This document shows, in pieces, positions 33,647 to 46,160 of a DNA stretch of 64,000 bases. The stretch is taken from assembly GCA_029959085.1 (NCBI GenBank), contig JARWIR010000005.1, forward strand, positions 4,900,501-4,964,500, read 5' to 3'. The stretch is from Nemophila menziesii (taxonomy: Eukaryota; Streptophyta; Magnoliopsida; Boraginales; Hydrophyllaceae). Position 1 is the stretch's first letter. Each line of letters begins with the position of its first letter. The position numbers and the translations under genes are program-made. The notes under the pieces were generated by a model. It saw only the letters and a program-made list of their open reading frames with translations. It did not search any database and was not told where the DNA came from.

Positions 33647-36600
33647 TCACATAACTTTCGAAGAATTCTGAACTGCTCTATATTGTATATCTTTTGTGTA
33701 TATACTTGAGATCAGAAAGAGCAAGAGTATAAATGGAAGTTGAGCATTCATTAATCCTAAATGGCCCATGCTATTTCCAATTTCCATCCAGCTTCCCGTG
33801 TTTTTAACCTGTTTCAGATCGAAAAAATGAATCACATAATAGAGTAAAATTGTGTTTGTTATCATTTTATCGAATTTAATTTCAGACGGATTGTTTTTTT
33901 TTTTTTGAATTTATCTCCCTATGGTTTTAGTAAAATGGCACCTTACCCTTAGTGGGTGAGCTGTTTCTGGACTTGTCAATAATAATATTGTGATATACTA
34001 GTTATCCTTTTATTAACTTATTTTAGACTGTAGGATTTGATTATAATGGATTTATATTGCATTTAACTCCCCATAGTTCAGTAAAATGGCATGTTACCCC
34101 TTTGTGGTTATAAAAGTGCACCCAACCCTTAGGGGCAGGTCGGGAATTTTTATTGGGGCCAAGGGGGTTTAGGACAACATCCCTTTTTTTTGAGTTAATT
34201 GCACTATAGGTCCCCTATCCTATTTTATGAAAAAAAAACCTAAATCAAGACTTTAAATTCAACAAACTTTTAGAGTTTTTGAGAAGTTTTGTGCAGACAA
34301 GTGAATTTTGTAATATTTTAGAATGGCCATAACCAATTTTTCCAAACTAGAGGGGGTAAAATGCCAATTTACCAAACAAGAGGGAGTTAAATTGCAAAAT
34401 AAAACACACTTCAATAAAATCATAGAAGTAAAGATCAAGACCATACCAGGAAAAAGAAATGAATTGTCATAACATCCGAACACGATACAACAAGAAAAAA
34501 GCATCCCAGCAGTGGCAATCTAAGTAATTTAGTTATCGCACTAAACACACATCTGCAAATCAATGGTAATTTTAGGGGTAAAAGTAAAATTTCAAAGACT
34601 TTTAGGGGTAAGAAGTGTAATCAAAACTTACGAAACGAGGATGATCGGAATCACTAGTTTGATAACATAAAGAGCTGACATTAAAACCGGCTGCAAAGGG
34701 ATTATACATGTTGTAATGTTAATACATACGCATAAATAGCCTAAATGGGACCCGCTTATGCATTTAAAAGTACATAAGTTTTTTACTTACATCAAAGGTT
34801 TTGATGAATCGGTAAGCTGAGGAAATTCGAAACGTGGCTATACTAGCAAGGCTATTTGTACCGAAGAATGAAACACTGAAGAATACCATCTGCCAAAAAA
34901 AAGAAAAGATTGCTTTATATACAAAATAACAAAACAAAACAAAGTAAATCACTTACAAAGATTAATAGAATCCTCATATCAGACAATTGCAAGAATCTAT
35001 CACCACGAGCAACAATATTATTCTCCTCTACACCATCAACTTCAGTAGAAGATATATGAAGACAAGTATATTCGAAAAATAACCATGCTACTAGTGCAAG
35101 AGCAAGCGCACCATAGAAAACCGCTTCATATCTACAAAAAGTATTATAACATGATCAAATTGGAATATCATGTCCGTTGAATTTCACGAGATTGGACAGG
35201 TGTCGAATACCCGATTGACAGAAGTAGGAAAGCCGGTGCGAATCCAAGAAATATTGAATTTAGCCTGGATAATAAAACGGGATTTGAAAATAGCGGGAGA
35301 ATCGTTGAAAAACCAGTGATGGACCATATGATACGTTGGTATATTACGAGCCATTCCGGTTTTTGTGTTGTATGAGATGTTGATATTGATACCATCACCG
35401 AGGATAAAATAACCAAGAGGGCCTATTAAACAAATAAATAAACAATTTAGACGATATCATTAGGTTCGAGACCAACCGTTAGTCCCGGGTCCACTTGTAG
35501 TGTTAAAAAATGTCAGCCGACTATATACCCCGGACTCACTTGTAGTGTTAGTCTCATACATGACATCAGCAAGGAATTGCTGACATCATCTAATATAAGA
35601 CTAACACTAGAAGTGAGCCCATTAGTATTAGACTACAGACTACACAATCCAAAGTGTTAGTCTCAGACAATATGATGTTACAAGTGGGACTGGTAGTATT
35701 AAACTACTACACAAGAATTTCGCAATTATAAAAATCATGTATTCGAACTTTTTACCTGCATGAGAAATAGGAAGGGAAATGTAGCTCTCTTTTTTTCGTG
35801 ATTAACAAGACCGGACCAATATTTGCAATCTGTATAACACAGATCCATGAATATTGCTGCTCCTCCGATTATAACAATAATAAATCCACTCACAATTCTG
35901 TTAAAATAAAATGGAAATTTATATTGCTTCCGAAATAAGGTATTTTTAAATTTTATTAGTTGTTTGGAGGCCCGTTTAGATCATCCAAATGCTCGAAATG
36001 CAAAGAAAAAATGCACCGTGAGGCCCATTTGTTTACAAAAACCTCACACACGGGCCCAAATCGCACAATTCTTTGCCTCACAGGTAATTTTTTCTTTTTT
36101 AGGCCTTCTGATGATTCAAACGGGCCATGTTAAGAAATTGAACACATTATAAACAGACAACTCACACTAGTGGAGTATTATCAGGAATCCGAGCCGGCAT
36201 TAAAGTAAAAACAGCTAAAAACCAAAACGCTCCCCAAGAATAAATCGGAATCCCAGATTTCCATGGTATACACCGATACAAATAAATACCAAAACTAACC
36301 CCCATAACCAAAAAACACCACGTATAAACCTTTCTTTCCAAGAAGCTTTTCACCTGCACAAAAATGACAAATAAGCCCTTTATACACTCACCTAATCAGA
36401 AAAAATCTCGAAGTGATGAATAAACGTACCAGTAATTCGAAAATGAAAACCGATACAATGAAAATACCAACGAGTTTCATGATAAAATATCTATCTTTTC
36501 CACATAAATCTCGAAATACGGATTTTAAAACGTGATATTCATTGAATATTAGAGTCCACATGAATATAGTCATGGCAGTATATGCGTGATAAAGAGGAGG

Positions 36601-39600
36601 TGAATGTTCAAGCCAGAGTAGAAATGAAACTAATCCTGTTAGTGTACATCCACATAGGTACACCTGCCACTAAGAATAAGGTAAGACAATTAATTGCAAT
36701 ATAGATCCTTATACTATGCAAAGATTGCACGAAGTTGCTACATTGTTTTTTCAGTTGTTTAAACTGTCAGGTTCCTATATTTGTGTTGAGGTTAAAGTCC
36801 CTATATTAAACTTTTGAAGGTAATTGCACCATAAGTGTCTATTAACGATACTTAATAAGCAGGGTTCAAGCTTTCTAGTTAATTGCACTATTAGGTCCCT
36901 GCAATATGCAAAATTACACGTAAGGTCCTTGTATTATGCAAAAATTGCACTATAACTCCCGATATTAAATTTTTGAGTTAATTGAACTATAGGTTTTTAC
37001 ATTTATTTTTTTAAGTTCATTGCACTATAGGTCCTTATAGCATGAAAGGATTGCACTATACGTCCCTATATACAAAAATTTAGTTAATTGAGCTATAGTC
37101 CCTAATTTTGAGTTAAATGCACTGTAAGTCCCTATATTAATTTTTTTGGAGGTAATTGCACTATACGTCCCTATATTGATTCCTTTTTGAGTTTATGATA
37201 ATCCATGACCATTTATGACACCAAATAAACAGGGTTCAAGTTTTAAAGTTAATTGCACTATAAGTCCTTATATTAATTTTTTTTAGTTTATAATAGTTCA
37301 CGACTATTTATGACACCTAATAATCAGGGTTCAACTATAGGTCCCCGTGTAATTTTTTTTCCGTTAATGGCACTATAGGTCCCTATATTAATATTTATGG
37401 AGTTAATATTTGTTTAAGTTAGTTGCACTATATGTCCCTGTGTTATTTTTTTTAATTTAATTGCACTACAGGTCCCTATATTAACATTTTTGCACTTAAA
37501 GTTCCTATTTCTCGTGCAGGATAAGAGTTTATTATGACTTAATGTTCCATAACAATTTTCTAACACCTGACAAGCATGCTTCAAGTTTTGGATTTAATTG
37601 CACTATAAGTCCCTATATTATACAAAAATTACACTATAACCAAGATAGTAGCTATAACTTACCTTCCAACCATTAGTATAAACACCTTCCTCCTTTATCG
37701 AAATCTTTAACGATAAAGAAGTATAAGATTCCAACACATGAAGGAAAACATAGATAATCCAACCTATATACCCAAGGGTAATTACGGACATTAACATAAA
37801 CCAATCATAAGTTTGAATATAATAAACTCCTTCAAGTGCCAAGCTTCTAAGATTCTCCGAAAGCTTCAATGCCACTTCATAATCTTGTAAAGATATTAGA
37901 GTTTCGATCCGATCCAATAGTGAAAAATAATTAGCTAAAGGTTTGAAAGGCTTGAAATTCAATGAACGAGACTGTTTTAGTTCTAACATTTTGTCAAGGA
38001 GATCAACATGTACGATTGAGATAATTGCATTATAAGTCCCTATATTATGCAAAAATTGCACTATCGCCAATGGTTATTATAAGGATACGTGACTTGCGAA
38101 GAAACTGATTGAGAATTTGTTTCGCGTTAGCTAGCACCGCTTCAACTTCTTTCCCCTAGAATTTAAAATAAATGTTAGCTTTTAGTTAATTGCACTATAG
38201 GTGCCTACATTATGCAAAATTGCACAATGAGTACCTTAAATTAAGTAACGTAATTCATAAGCTGAAACTCGCCTTATCGAAATTGACAAAACCAAGGGGC
38301 AAGGTACCCACAGAATTAACAGGACACGGCAAACCAAGAAGAGTCGACTAACAGAAAACAAATAAACATGTCAAAACAATATTCCAGGGTATAAAGGTCA
38401 AATAAATAGTTCTTAAAAACACCATTAATGGGGCCAGATCAGCTTGATGAACATCAACCCTCTCGGTCCCATTTAGACCCCATTCTAAAGGTGTTGGTGT
38501 GTGATGCGAGTTTTCGTCAACAAAGCGAACATCATTACTAGAACGACTAACACCCGCTCCCCATGCCACCAGGGGCGTATCGGTCATTGTAGGATCTCCG
38601 TCACCATGGCCTCCTACAAGTTTACAATAAATTAGCATGCAAGATATATTAACAAATTTATACTTAATTGCATTATAGGTCCCTATATTGGTTTTTTAAT
38701 GTAAATGCACTACAGTACCTATATTTTTTTTTTGAGTTAATTGCACAATAAGTCTCTACATTAATTTCTTTTGAGTGTACTGCACTATAAGTCCTTGTAG
38801 TAAATTTTTAGAGTTAGTTACACTCGCGGCTCTAAATTATGCAAAAATTGCACTTTAGGTCACTATATTAAATTTTTTGGAGTCAATAGCAGTATAAGTT
38901 TATACATAAATTTTTTAGAGTTCATTGTTTTATTAAGGCCGTATATTTAATTTTTCCTGAATTAATAACACTATAGGTCCCTAAATCATGCGAAAAATGC
39001 ACTTTAGGTCCCTATATAATTATATTCATTTATTGAGTTAATTGCACTACGAGTCCTTATATTAAATGTTTTGAGTTAATTGCAAAATAGATCCATATAT
39101 AAATTTTCTTTGAGTTAATTGCATTATAAGTACCTATATTAATTTTTTCGAATCAATAGTACTATAGAAGTAAAGGTTCCTAAATTATGCAAACATTGCA
39201 CTTTAGGTATATTCATTTTTCTAAATTCGTTGCACTATAAGTCTCTACATTATATTTATTAAAGTTAATTGCACTATAAATCCCAATATTAATTCTTTTT
39301 ATGTTAATTGCACTATAAGTCCCTCTATGTACTTTTGTCTTACTGGCATTATAGATCCCTAAATTCTGCAAAAAATTGTACTATTGGTCCCTATATTATT
39401 TTTTTAAGTTTTTCTGAGTTCATTATTTTCTATCTGCAAACGTGTAGAAACAACATTTACTTGAGAGAAATCGACTCGAACCCATTTCACAACTATGAAA
39501 GTTAATTTTAGCAAGTTGGGGCCAAGTGAAAGATTCTGAAAACGTGGAGGACCATAATATAAATAGTAAAAGATTCAAACCTCTGTCACCCATTCCATGA

Positions 39601-42387
39601 TCAGCTGTAAATATATACGCAGTTGAATCATCCTTGTAGTAACTTTGGATAAGGTTATAAACTTTTTTGACAATACGGTCAACCACGTTGACATTATCGA
39701 GATAGATTTTTCCGTAGGGTCGATGATTAGCTCCGTTTGAATCACAACCGTCCATATGAAGAAATATAATAAGATCATCTTGTTGAAGAATCTCCTTCAG
39801 TTTTTCATCTTTTTCAGACCTAATTAATAGGCTCTCAAACTCGTTAAGTACCCACTCATCCACTATAGATGCATCTGCATAAAATAAAATGGTATATATG
39901 TTTATTTATATTAAATATACGGACTATTTTATATAAAAGTGAATAACCGTTTTGGTAGTTTATTTTAACATTTTCAACAATTTAGTCATTTATTTTGTAA
40001 ACGTTATATTTGTGTCCCTATTAAATCCACTTGATGTGATAAAAGACTAAAATACCATTAATATTTATTGTACAAGTGAAGTACGGAAAAAGGACTAACA
40101 GAGTCTAGGGATTAAAATGTTGTGTTTGCAAGATAAGGGACTAAACTATAAAAACATGCATAGATAAAAGGATCAAATGAGTTATTTAGAGAAAATAAAA
40201 AGATGAAAAAACGCACCATTAGTAGAATCTTCTAATCCATATGGAAAAGTTTTCCATGTGCAATGTGGTAAAGTGCGACAAAAGATTGGGACAACGCTTG
40301 GGCTACCGAAAGCAATTATATGTTTGCTCTGATTGAATACTGAATCATACTCAACTGGATTTGCTTTCCAACCTATAAGAATTATGAAAATCAACTTTCA
40401 CACAACATGCATTTGCTTAATTGCATCATTAGTCCCTCTGTTATTGAAAATTGGCAAATGTACCCACACCGCATGGTATAAAACACGCGGTGTGAGATTT
40501 TAAAGAATGTTGCAATAGTGCAAATGATATAACAACACATGGATTAAATTTGCTTATTTTGGATATTAGAAGGACTAATGATGCAAATTACAATTAAACA
40601 AGATGGAAATATTTTATTAGCGTAGAAAATATAAGTCATGCACCTTTAGTAACGGCACTAGGATCCTCATAAAAGCCAGCTAATAGAGCAACATGACAAG
40701 GCCTTGATTCAGTGGGTGCACGTGCACGTGAGACACCCCAACGTCCTTCTTTTCCAATTATACCCCTTAAAAATGGTGATCTCCAATTCCCTTTTTCATC
40801 TGGCTCGTAAAACTTGTCTGCTCGTAACCCATCAGCTATATACAAATACCAAAATTACAATTTTAATCCTCAATGTTTTGTTATGATTTAACTTGCCCCA
40901 CAGTTAGAAATATAATTTACAAATATAAAATATAAATTTATAAGTGTTTTATTCATTTTAGATATCTAAAATACAAAAAGACGTGGAAGTAATGAATTAA
41001 CGAATGCTATATTGAAATAACTCTCACTAGTCTTCCAAGTTACTATTTTATAACCAGTCGGTTAGCTCAATCGGACGAATTTGCTATTTCTTCAATACTC
41101 AAAGAAAAGGTACAGAATATGGGTAAGACTTGCATATTCATGTGGGATTAGTCGTGGTGCGTGTACGTTGGCCTGGACTATCCCGTACCAAAAAAATAAT
41201 TGTATATACTTAGTAATTATAAAAAAAGTATCTACTTAAGTCACAAAATTTTTATAATAAATATGAAATACTTAAAGTTATAATATCAATTTAAAAATTC
41301 TTGAGAGTTACCCATACATCTTTTTCTATTAATCGGTATCTAAACGAGATAAGCGTCTCTTCCACAACGAAGAAGACGCTAAGAAAATATACTTAACCTT
41401 TTTATTAGACCTAGGCAAGGGAAATTAACTTTTAGAGTATCTAAACATGTCTAAACGATGATTTCTACAACATAGCCATCAAACCAAAATCCATAAATAA
41501 TCCTAATTCCTAAGCAACAATAAAAAAATAAACCAACCTTAATCCAAAAACCCAAAAGAACCAAAACATAAAAATAGGCCTAACCAACAAACTAGGAGCC
41601 TAGCCGTATACAAAAGTCCAAAAAAAATAAACTAAAGCTAAAAAGAACTAAACCAATCCTAATTCTAAAGCCCAAAAGAATCAAAACATGGATACAAGAC
41701 TAAACAATAAACTAGGCCCGAAAACTAAACCTAGACATATAATGAAGCAATCACCCCCAAAAAGTAAAGTTACGTTTCAATTTCTTTGACTAGTGTCAAA
41801 TTTAATTCAAAAAGCTAAATGTTATAAGATTTTTTAGTTCGGTGTATTACAAAAATTTGAAGTTATCAGCTCTTCCGTCCAGAAAAAATTAGTTAGCTCA
41901 AATTTTACATAAATTTAAATAATTATTAGTCAAAATGGCTTTTCAAGTTGAAATTAAAAAGGTTTTTTTATTTTTTTTGAAAGGTAAATAAACTAAAAAA
42001 ATAAAAAATAAAAATAGGTTTAACCCGAATCTAGACCCCAGCATTCTAGATACAGCAGAAAATAATGTGGGCCAATTCAAACTATTCATGAAAAAAAACC
42101 TAAAACAATCTATTTGCTCAAAAAAAAAACCTAAAACAGCCATCTGGCTACAATTGATCGTACCTACCGATAAAAAGGACAAGGCGTTTAGCTGGGGCAT
42201 TGAAACGAGGCGTAACAGGTTCGATGCCATGAACAATTGGAGTTACTAAATAAATGTCGAAAATACTTAGCATGTAAATAGAGTGTAGTATAATTCCAAG
42301 GATCACAAGCCATTTTTCTTTTCTTTTCAACCAATTTTCTTCTTTGATTTTGCTGGTGTTTTTTATCATCTCTTCGCCTTTTGTCAT
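33647..42387 (-). CDS. PIGN: GPI ethanolamine phosphate transferase 1, copy A (17 exons)
   Basis: It belongs to the PIGN/MCD4 family, ER membrane enzymes that add ethanolamine phosphate to the first mannose of GPI anchors. Exons: 42387-42168, 40835-40644, 40372-40217, 39874-39581, 38613-38423, 38347-38273, 38155-38089, 37982-37663, 36663-36430, 36353-36166, 35897-35756, 35422-35211, 35131-34957, 34889-34791, 34690-34632, 34552-34447, 33808-33647. The sum is 2892 nt (963 aa), with phases agreeing throughout. One N-terminal membrane segment precedes the lumenal alkaline-phosphatase-like domain (ADGLRADK at 74-81, PTESRP at 114-119, TADHGM); a multi-span C-terminal half follows. Oddities: SRPCH where the family has SRPGH (Cys120); [10 protein letters not shown] where the family has NGHAHRP (Ala238 for a likely metal-binding His); a GC donor in intron 6. 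The frame is intact but activity is doubtful. Confidence 0.9.
35533..35619 (-). repeat. Hairpin in intron 11 of PIGN-A
   Basis: Arms of about 40 nt pair ACTCACTTGTAGTGTTAGTC with its near complement GACTAACACTAGAAGTGAGC; the loop side is CATCAGCAA/TTGCTGACATC. The flanks repeat CACTTGTAGTGTTA and GTGTTAGTCTCA, so the surrounding 35480-35710 is a small repeat cluster. Confidence 0.6.
35955..36140. mobile_element. Small inverted-repeat element in intron 10 of PIGN-A
   Basis: The ends GGCCCGTTTAGATCATCC and, inverted, GGCCCGTTTGAATCATC suggest a MITE. A related segment is near 12430-12490. No duplication identified. Confidence 0.5.
36715..37640. repeat. Degenerate tandem repeat in intron 8 of PIGN-A
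   Basis: Repeats of a unit like TTAATTGCACTATAGGTCCC followed by TATATTAA and a T-run, every 40-60 bp, about 18 copies, much diverged. Confidence 0.8.
38655..39420. repeat. Degenerate tandem repeat in intron 4 of PIGN-A
   Basis: Same unit family as 36715-37640 (GTTAATTGCACTATAAGTCC), about 16 copies. Single copies also occur in intron 7 and in introns of PIGN-B (59112, 60450) and the SAG101-like gene (49575). Confidence 0.8.
41053..41196 (+). mobile_element. SINE copy 2 in intron 1 of PIGN-A
   Basis: GTTAGCTCAATCGG at 41061-41074 is a tRNA-type box A. The 3' block GGGATTAGTCGTGGTGCGTG, GTTGGCCTGGACTATCCCG and an A-rich end match the other copies. Not a tRNA gene. The rest of intron 1 (41200-42167) has an imperfect direct repeat at 41525-41600 and 41655-41730. 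Confidence 0.65.
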
Positions 42388-43559
42388 ACTTCTTCTTCAG
42401 CTAAATTACTCTTTCATAAATGGCTGATAAAAAAAGAAAAAGATTGAGAACTTGAAATTATTTGGCCTCTTGAGATTCTGACTGTATTAATGAGATTTAG
42501 GATTTAAATCTTGGGAGACTGAGATATTTAAACAGAGTTTTGGGAATTTGATGTAATAAAGAAGAAGTTATGACTCTTCTATGTAATGAAAAACCATTAA
42601 TGGACAAAAAAATCTTTGCTATTTAAAGGTGGTAGAAAATGATTTTTTTTAAATTATTAATGGTTCTAATGGAAAAGGAAGATAATTTTTATTCTTTTTT
42701 CGAAAAGGAAAAGAATTTATGATTTTCTTTCATTGCTATATAGCTAACTAATAAATGGAAAGATATTTTATGGCTATATAAGAATTTACTTGTAAATTAG
42801 CTAACGTATAAGGGAAGAAAATTATTCATTTTCTGTAATATATGGAAACTAAATAATTTATGGTTAATATAAAGGATAATGATATAAAATTTTAATTTTC
42901 ATATTAAGGGATGAGTGGTGCTTTCTTTTGCTACAGTTGTGTAGGACTTTTATGTTTATATGGAGTAGTATTAGTTTTGAGGCCCTATATGATAAGGTTC
43001 AAAATAATTATATTAGTGATTTCGAGTTTAGTATGGTCTTCTTAATTGTAAATTAATGTATTATGTTGGTATTAAATAAAAATAAATAAATAAATTATAT
43101 AAGAAAAAACATTATGATTAGTATTTTTTTTTTTTTACAAAGGAAGTCTAAGATGGTGATTATAGAAACTCAATTACAAGTTTAGCAAAACCTCAAAATC
43201 GGAGGTAAAAATCTTTCTAACTAAGTATCAAAGGTAAAACAAAAAAATGATGATACATATCATTACTTATATGTAAATTAGTTTATCTATGATTATTTCA
43301 TTGTTTAAAGTGATGATTCAGTTGTGATTCTAGTTATTATGTCTTTCTTTTTTCTAATATAATGCAATTAGAAAAATAAATTATTAGGTCTTTCATAAAA
43401 GGTTGACTAGCCTTGTCCGATAGTAAAAATACATGCAATAGTTAATGAGTATTTTGGATTCAAAGTAGAAAGTCCATAATAGCTAATAAATATTTTAGAT
43501 TTAAATCAAGTTTAATATAATCAACCAATATGATCATAATTAGATAGGAAAATAAGAGA
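42388..43559 (-). promoter_or_regulatory. Upstream region of PIGN-A
   Basis: 5' flank of copy A with purine-rich stretches near the ATG. No similarity to the PIGN-B upstream region is visible beyond the coding start. No other gene seen. Confidence 0.3.
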
Positions 43560-43700
43560 CACAATATTCGAATTCGCTCTCTAAACATGGGTAGCTCTGA
43601 TTTACCTGGAATATGCATAAGGAGACTTAAATATTTTTCATGAAATCAATTGTGGTACGTGCAGTTGGCCAGGACCACCCACGTACCGAAAAAATAGATA
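43560..43700 (+). mobile_element. SINE-like copy 3
   Basis: Shares CTCTAAACATGGGTAGCTC, AATCAATTGTGGTACGTGCA and GTTGGCCAGGACCACCCACG with the other copies, ending in an A-run. Confidence 0.6.
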
Positions 43701-44047
43701 GGAAGATCGATTGCATCTCTTGTGTGTGTTTTTTAATTGAGTTATTTGTCTTTTCAACACTATGTATTTTATGCATATGGTTATTACAAAAAAAAATTAA
43801 AACATTTATGGGGATATATGAGATACTTTTTGGATAAGCGAGAAATTGAAAAGATATAAGCATAATTATATGATATTTAATAGTTTTGTGAATGTATTTG
43901 CGCATCTCATATAGTAGCAGTAAATTTTAGTGAAGAGATATTGTGATATACTCCATACTTTATCTTTTTAGCCGAATGTCTTACTGTTAAGAATGTAGTT
44001 ATCAGCGCAAGTTAGTTACTCAATGATCATTTCACTATCTAAAGTGA

Positions 44048-45266
44048 TTGAAATCCAATAAATAGTTTAGCGGATGGTGTGGGGGTGGGAGGGGGAGATT
44101 GGGACCAATACGAAATTAAAACTAACGCCAATTAACTTAAATGTCTCGATCTCCAAACTCTAGAAATTTTAGATAGATTGTATAGAGGTATACAAAAATT
44201 GTGATACGAGAGTGGAAAACTCAATCAAACTTTCATTGTATATATGTAATGAAAAAAATACTAACCAATAATCAAATAGATAATTTTACAAGTACTAAAC
44301 ATGTAATAATCTATGCATAATGATAAAAACAAGTGTTGAAGCAATAGGGCAAATAATTGGAAGGCACAAAATTAAAGAGATAGGGGAGAGAAGACGAACA
44401 AAGAATTTTAGGGTGGTTTGGCTCCCATATAATTAGTATACCATTTAAGGTATAAGAACCCTTAGGATTTAAAACTCCACCACTAGAATCTCCTTGTGTC
44501 TCTTTAAGGTGAAAGCACAAACACTTACAAATTTTTTAAAATCGCCTTCGAAGGAAAATTATAGTGTTATCATAAGCACTAGTCAGTCAAGTGTACAATT
44601 TAAACTGTATATACCAACTCACAAGTCCATGAAACCTTTCACTTATGTATCACCACACAAAGAACGAGTGAAAAAATCTCCAATCACAATCTACCATTCC
44701 ACACTCCGTGAAGCCTTCAAGATCTGTGTCTACACCACACAAGTTCTAAACCATTCTTGTCTAATCTAACAAGATCACACGTATTCACTAGACCAAAATA
44801 AAACCCTAATCTACCTATTCTAGCCTCTATACTCTTCAATGAGTAGATAAATACAATTGTTTAGGCTATAATACAAAGATATATAAATATATGAACTATG
44901 GATTGTTTTAAGGGAACACTTTAAAAATGCGATTCTGAAAGCTTCAAATTTAGTGTAGAAAATAATCCTTTTTTGGAGTTTTCAAAACCTCTATTTATAG
45001 GCAAAACCTCCATAGTGTGTCAACTTTTCATTGGCTTAAATTGTTCTTATCAGATGACCACTCCCTGTTGGTCGGATGGCCCATGAAAAATAATATATGT
45101 TATTTCTAACAACTCTAAACTTTCGTACCTCAATGACTCTAAAATGTCCTTTGTAGGTGTTAACTTTTGTTTCATCGGGTACCCACCTTTAACTTTATAG
45201 GTTATTCGCTTGCAGTCGAGTTTTCAAATCTGACGATTAAGCATATCGGATATCTAACACCTTTGT
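44048..45266 (-). repeat. Probable degraded LTR of a Copia/Sirevirus-like element
   Basis: Starts TGAAATCC followed by a G-rich run like the intact LTR end, contains CACAAGTTC/TCTCCTTGTGTC segments laid out as in the intact LTR, and on the minus strand has CCTATAAATAGAGG (about 44990-45003), a strong TATA box. Ends are tentative and no partner LTR was found. Confidence 0.4.
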
Positions 45267-46160
45267 TGGGTTATCTGGTCTTCATCTTTCTTGAATCCTC
45301 ATTGAATGCTCTTTAACATATTAAATTTCTTCACCTCAGAGGTCTAATTTTATATCTTTCCCAATCTTCTTTCTTGAATGGCTTTAGGCTGTCTGACTTT
45401 TCTTGTGGCTCAAAGGTCTTATCTTCAACTCTTTCTGCCTCCGTTCTAGAATGGATTTAGGAAGCCCATCTTCAACTCTATCATTAGATAAAATCAATTT
45501 ACCCTTGCTTGACATACCTGTGTTTACTTGATTCGAACTGCCATGGGTTGACCTTGGAGGCGCTAACATGATATCAAGATTGGCGGTGTTTAATTTAAGC
45601 GTGTAGAATCCAACTCTTTGCTCTTCCACTGGTGATCCAACGAATACCAGATTAACAACCATATATGCCTCTTCCTGGTATCCACTCTATAGAATTTGTG
45701 GATGATATCCACCGTAATGCTCCTTGTATGATTTCCATCTCCCAAACAAGCGGTGATAATACCTCCATCGTCGTCGATCACTATCTTTTCCATCATACCA
45801 TTTTCTCTCCTCCTCTCGTGCTCCTCTACATCGGTCTACATAGGTAAGTGAGTGCTTAGGGGCCCTTAGAATTTCTTTGTTGGCCCCCTTTGATGGTATG
45901 CTTAAATTTTTTTACCTTTAACACTAAGACCTTCTCTTCATGTGAATAAAATTTAATGCGCTTGGTGGAAAGTCTCTTGACCTTGTGAGATTTTTCAATT
46001 GTTGATTTTATCTTCACATTAAGGGTGTCCGATAGCAAAATCGATTCATTATTGGTGTTCTTTGGAGAAGAAAGACCATATCCGCATCTAGAATCGGAGG
46101 GTAGAGGTGGCGGTAACCGCCTCAATCTTTCCATTGGAATCGACCGAGTTGTTTGCAAAG
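45267..46160 (-). other. Open-frame remnants of unknown origin
   Basis: Minus-strand frames at 45384-45662, 45590-45796 and 45856-46158 (about 70-100 aa) overlap and shift frame. They may be internal remains of the element whose LTR lies to the left, or a broken gene. No domain recognised. Confidence 0.3.

Noticed and set aside
41055..41100. tRNA-like sequence with box A
   Set aside because: No cloverleaf can be completed; it is the head of a SINE sharing its 3' block with two other copies.
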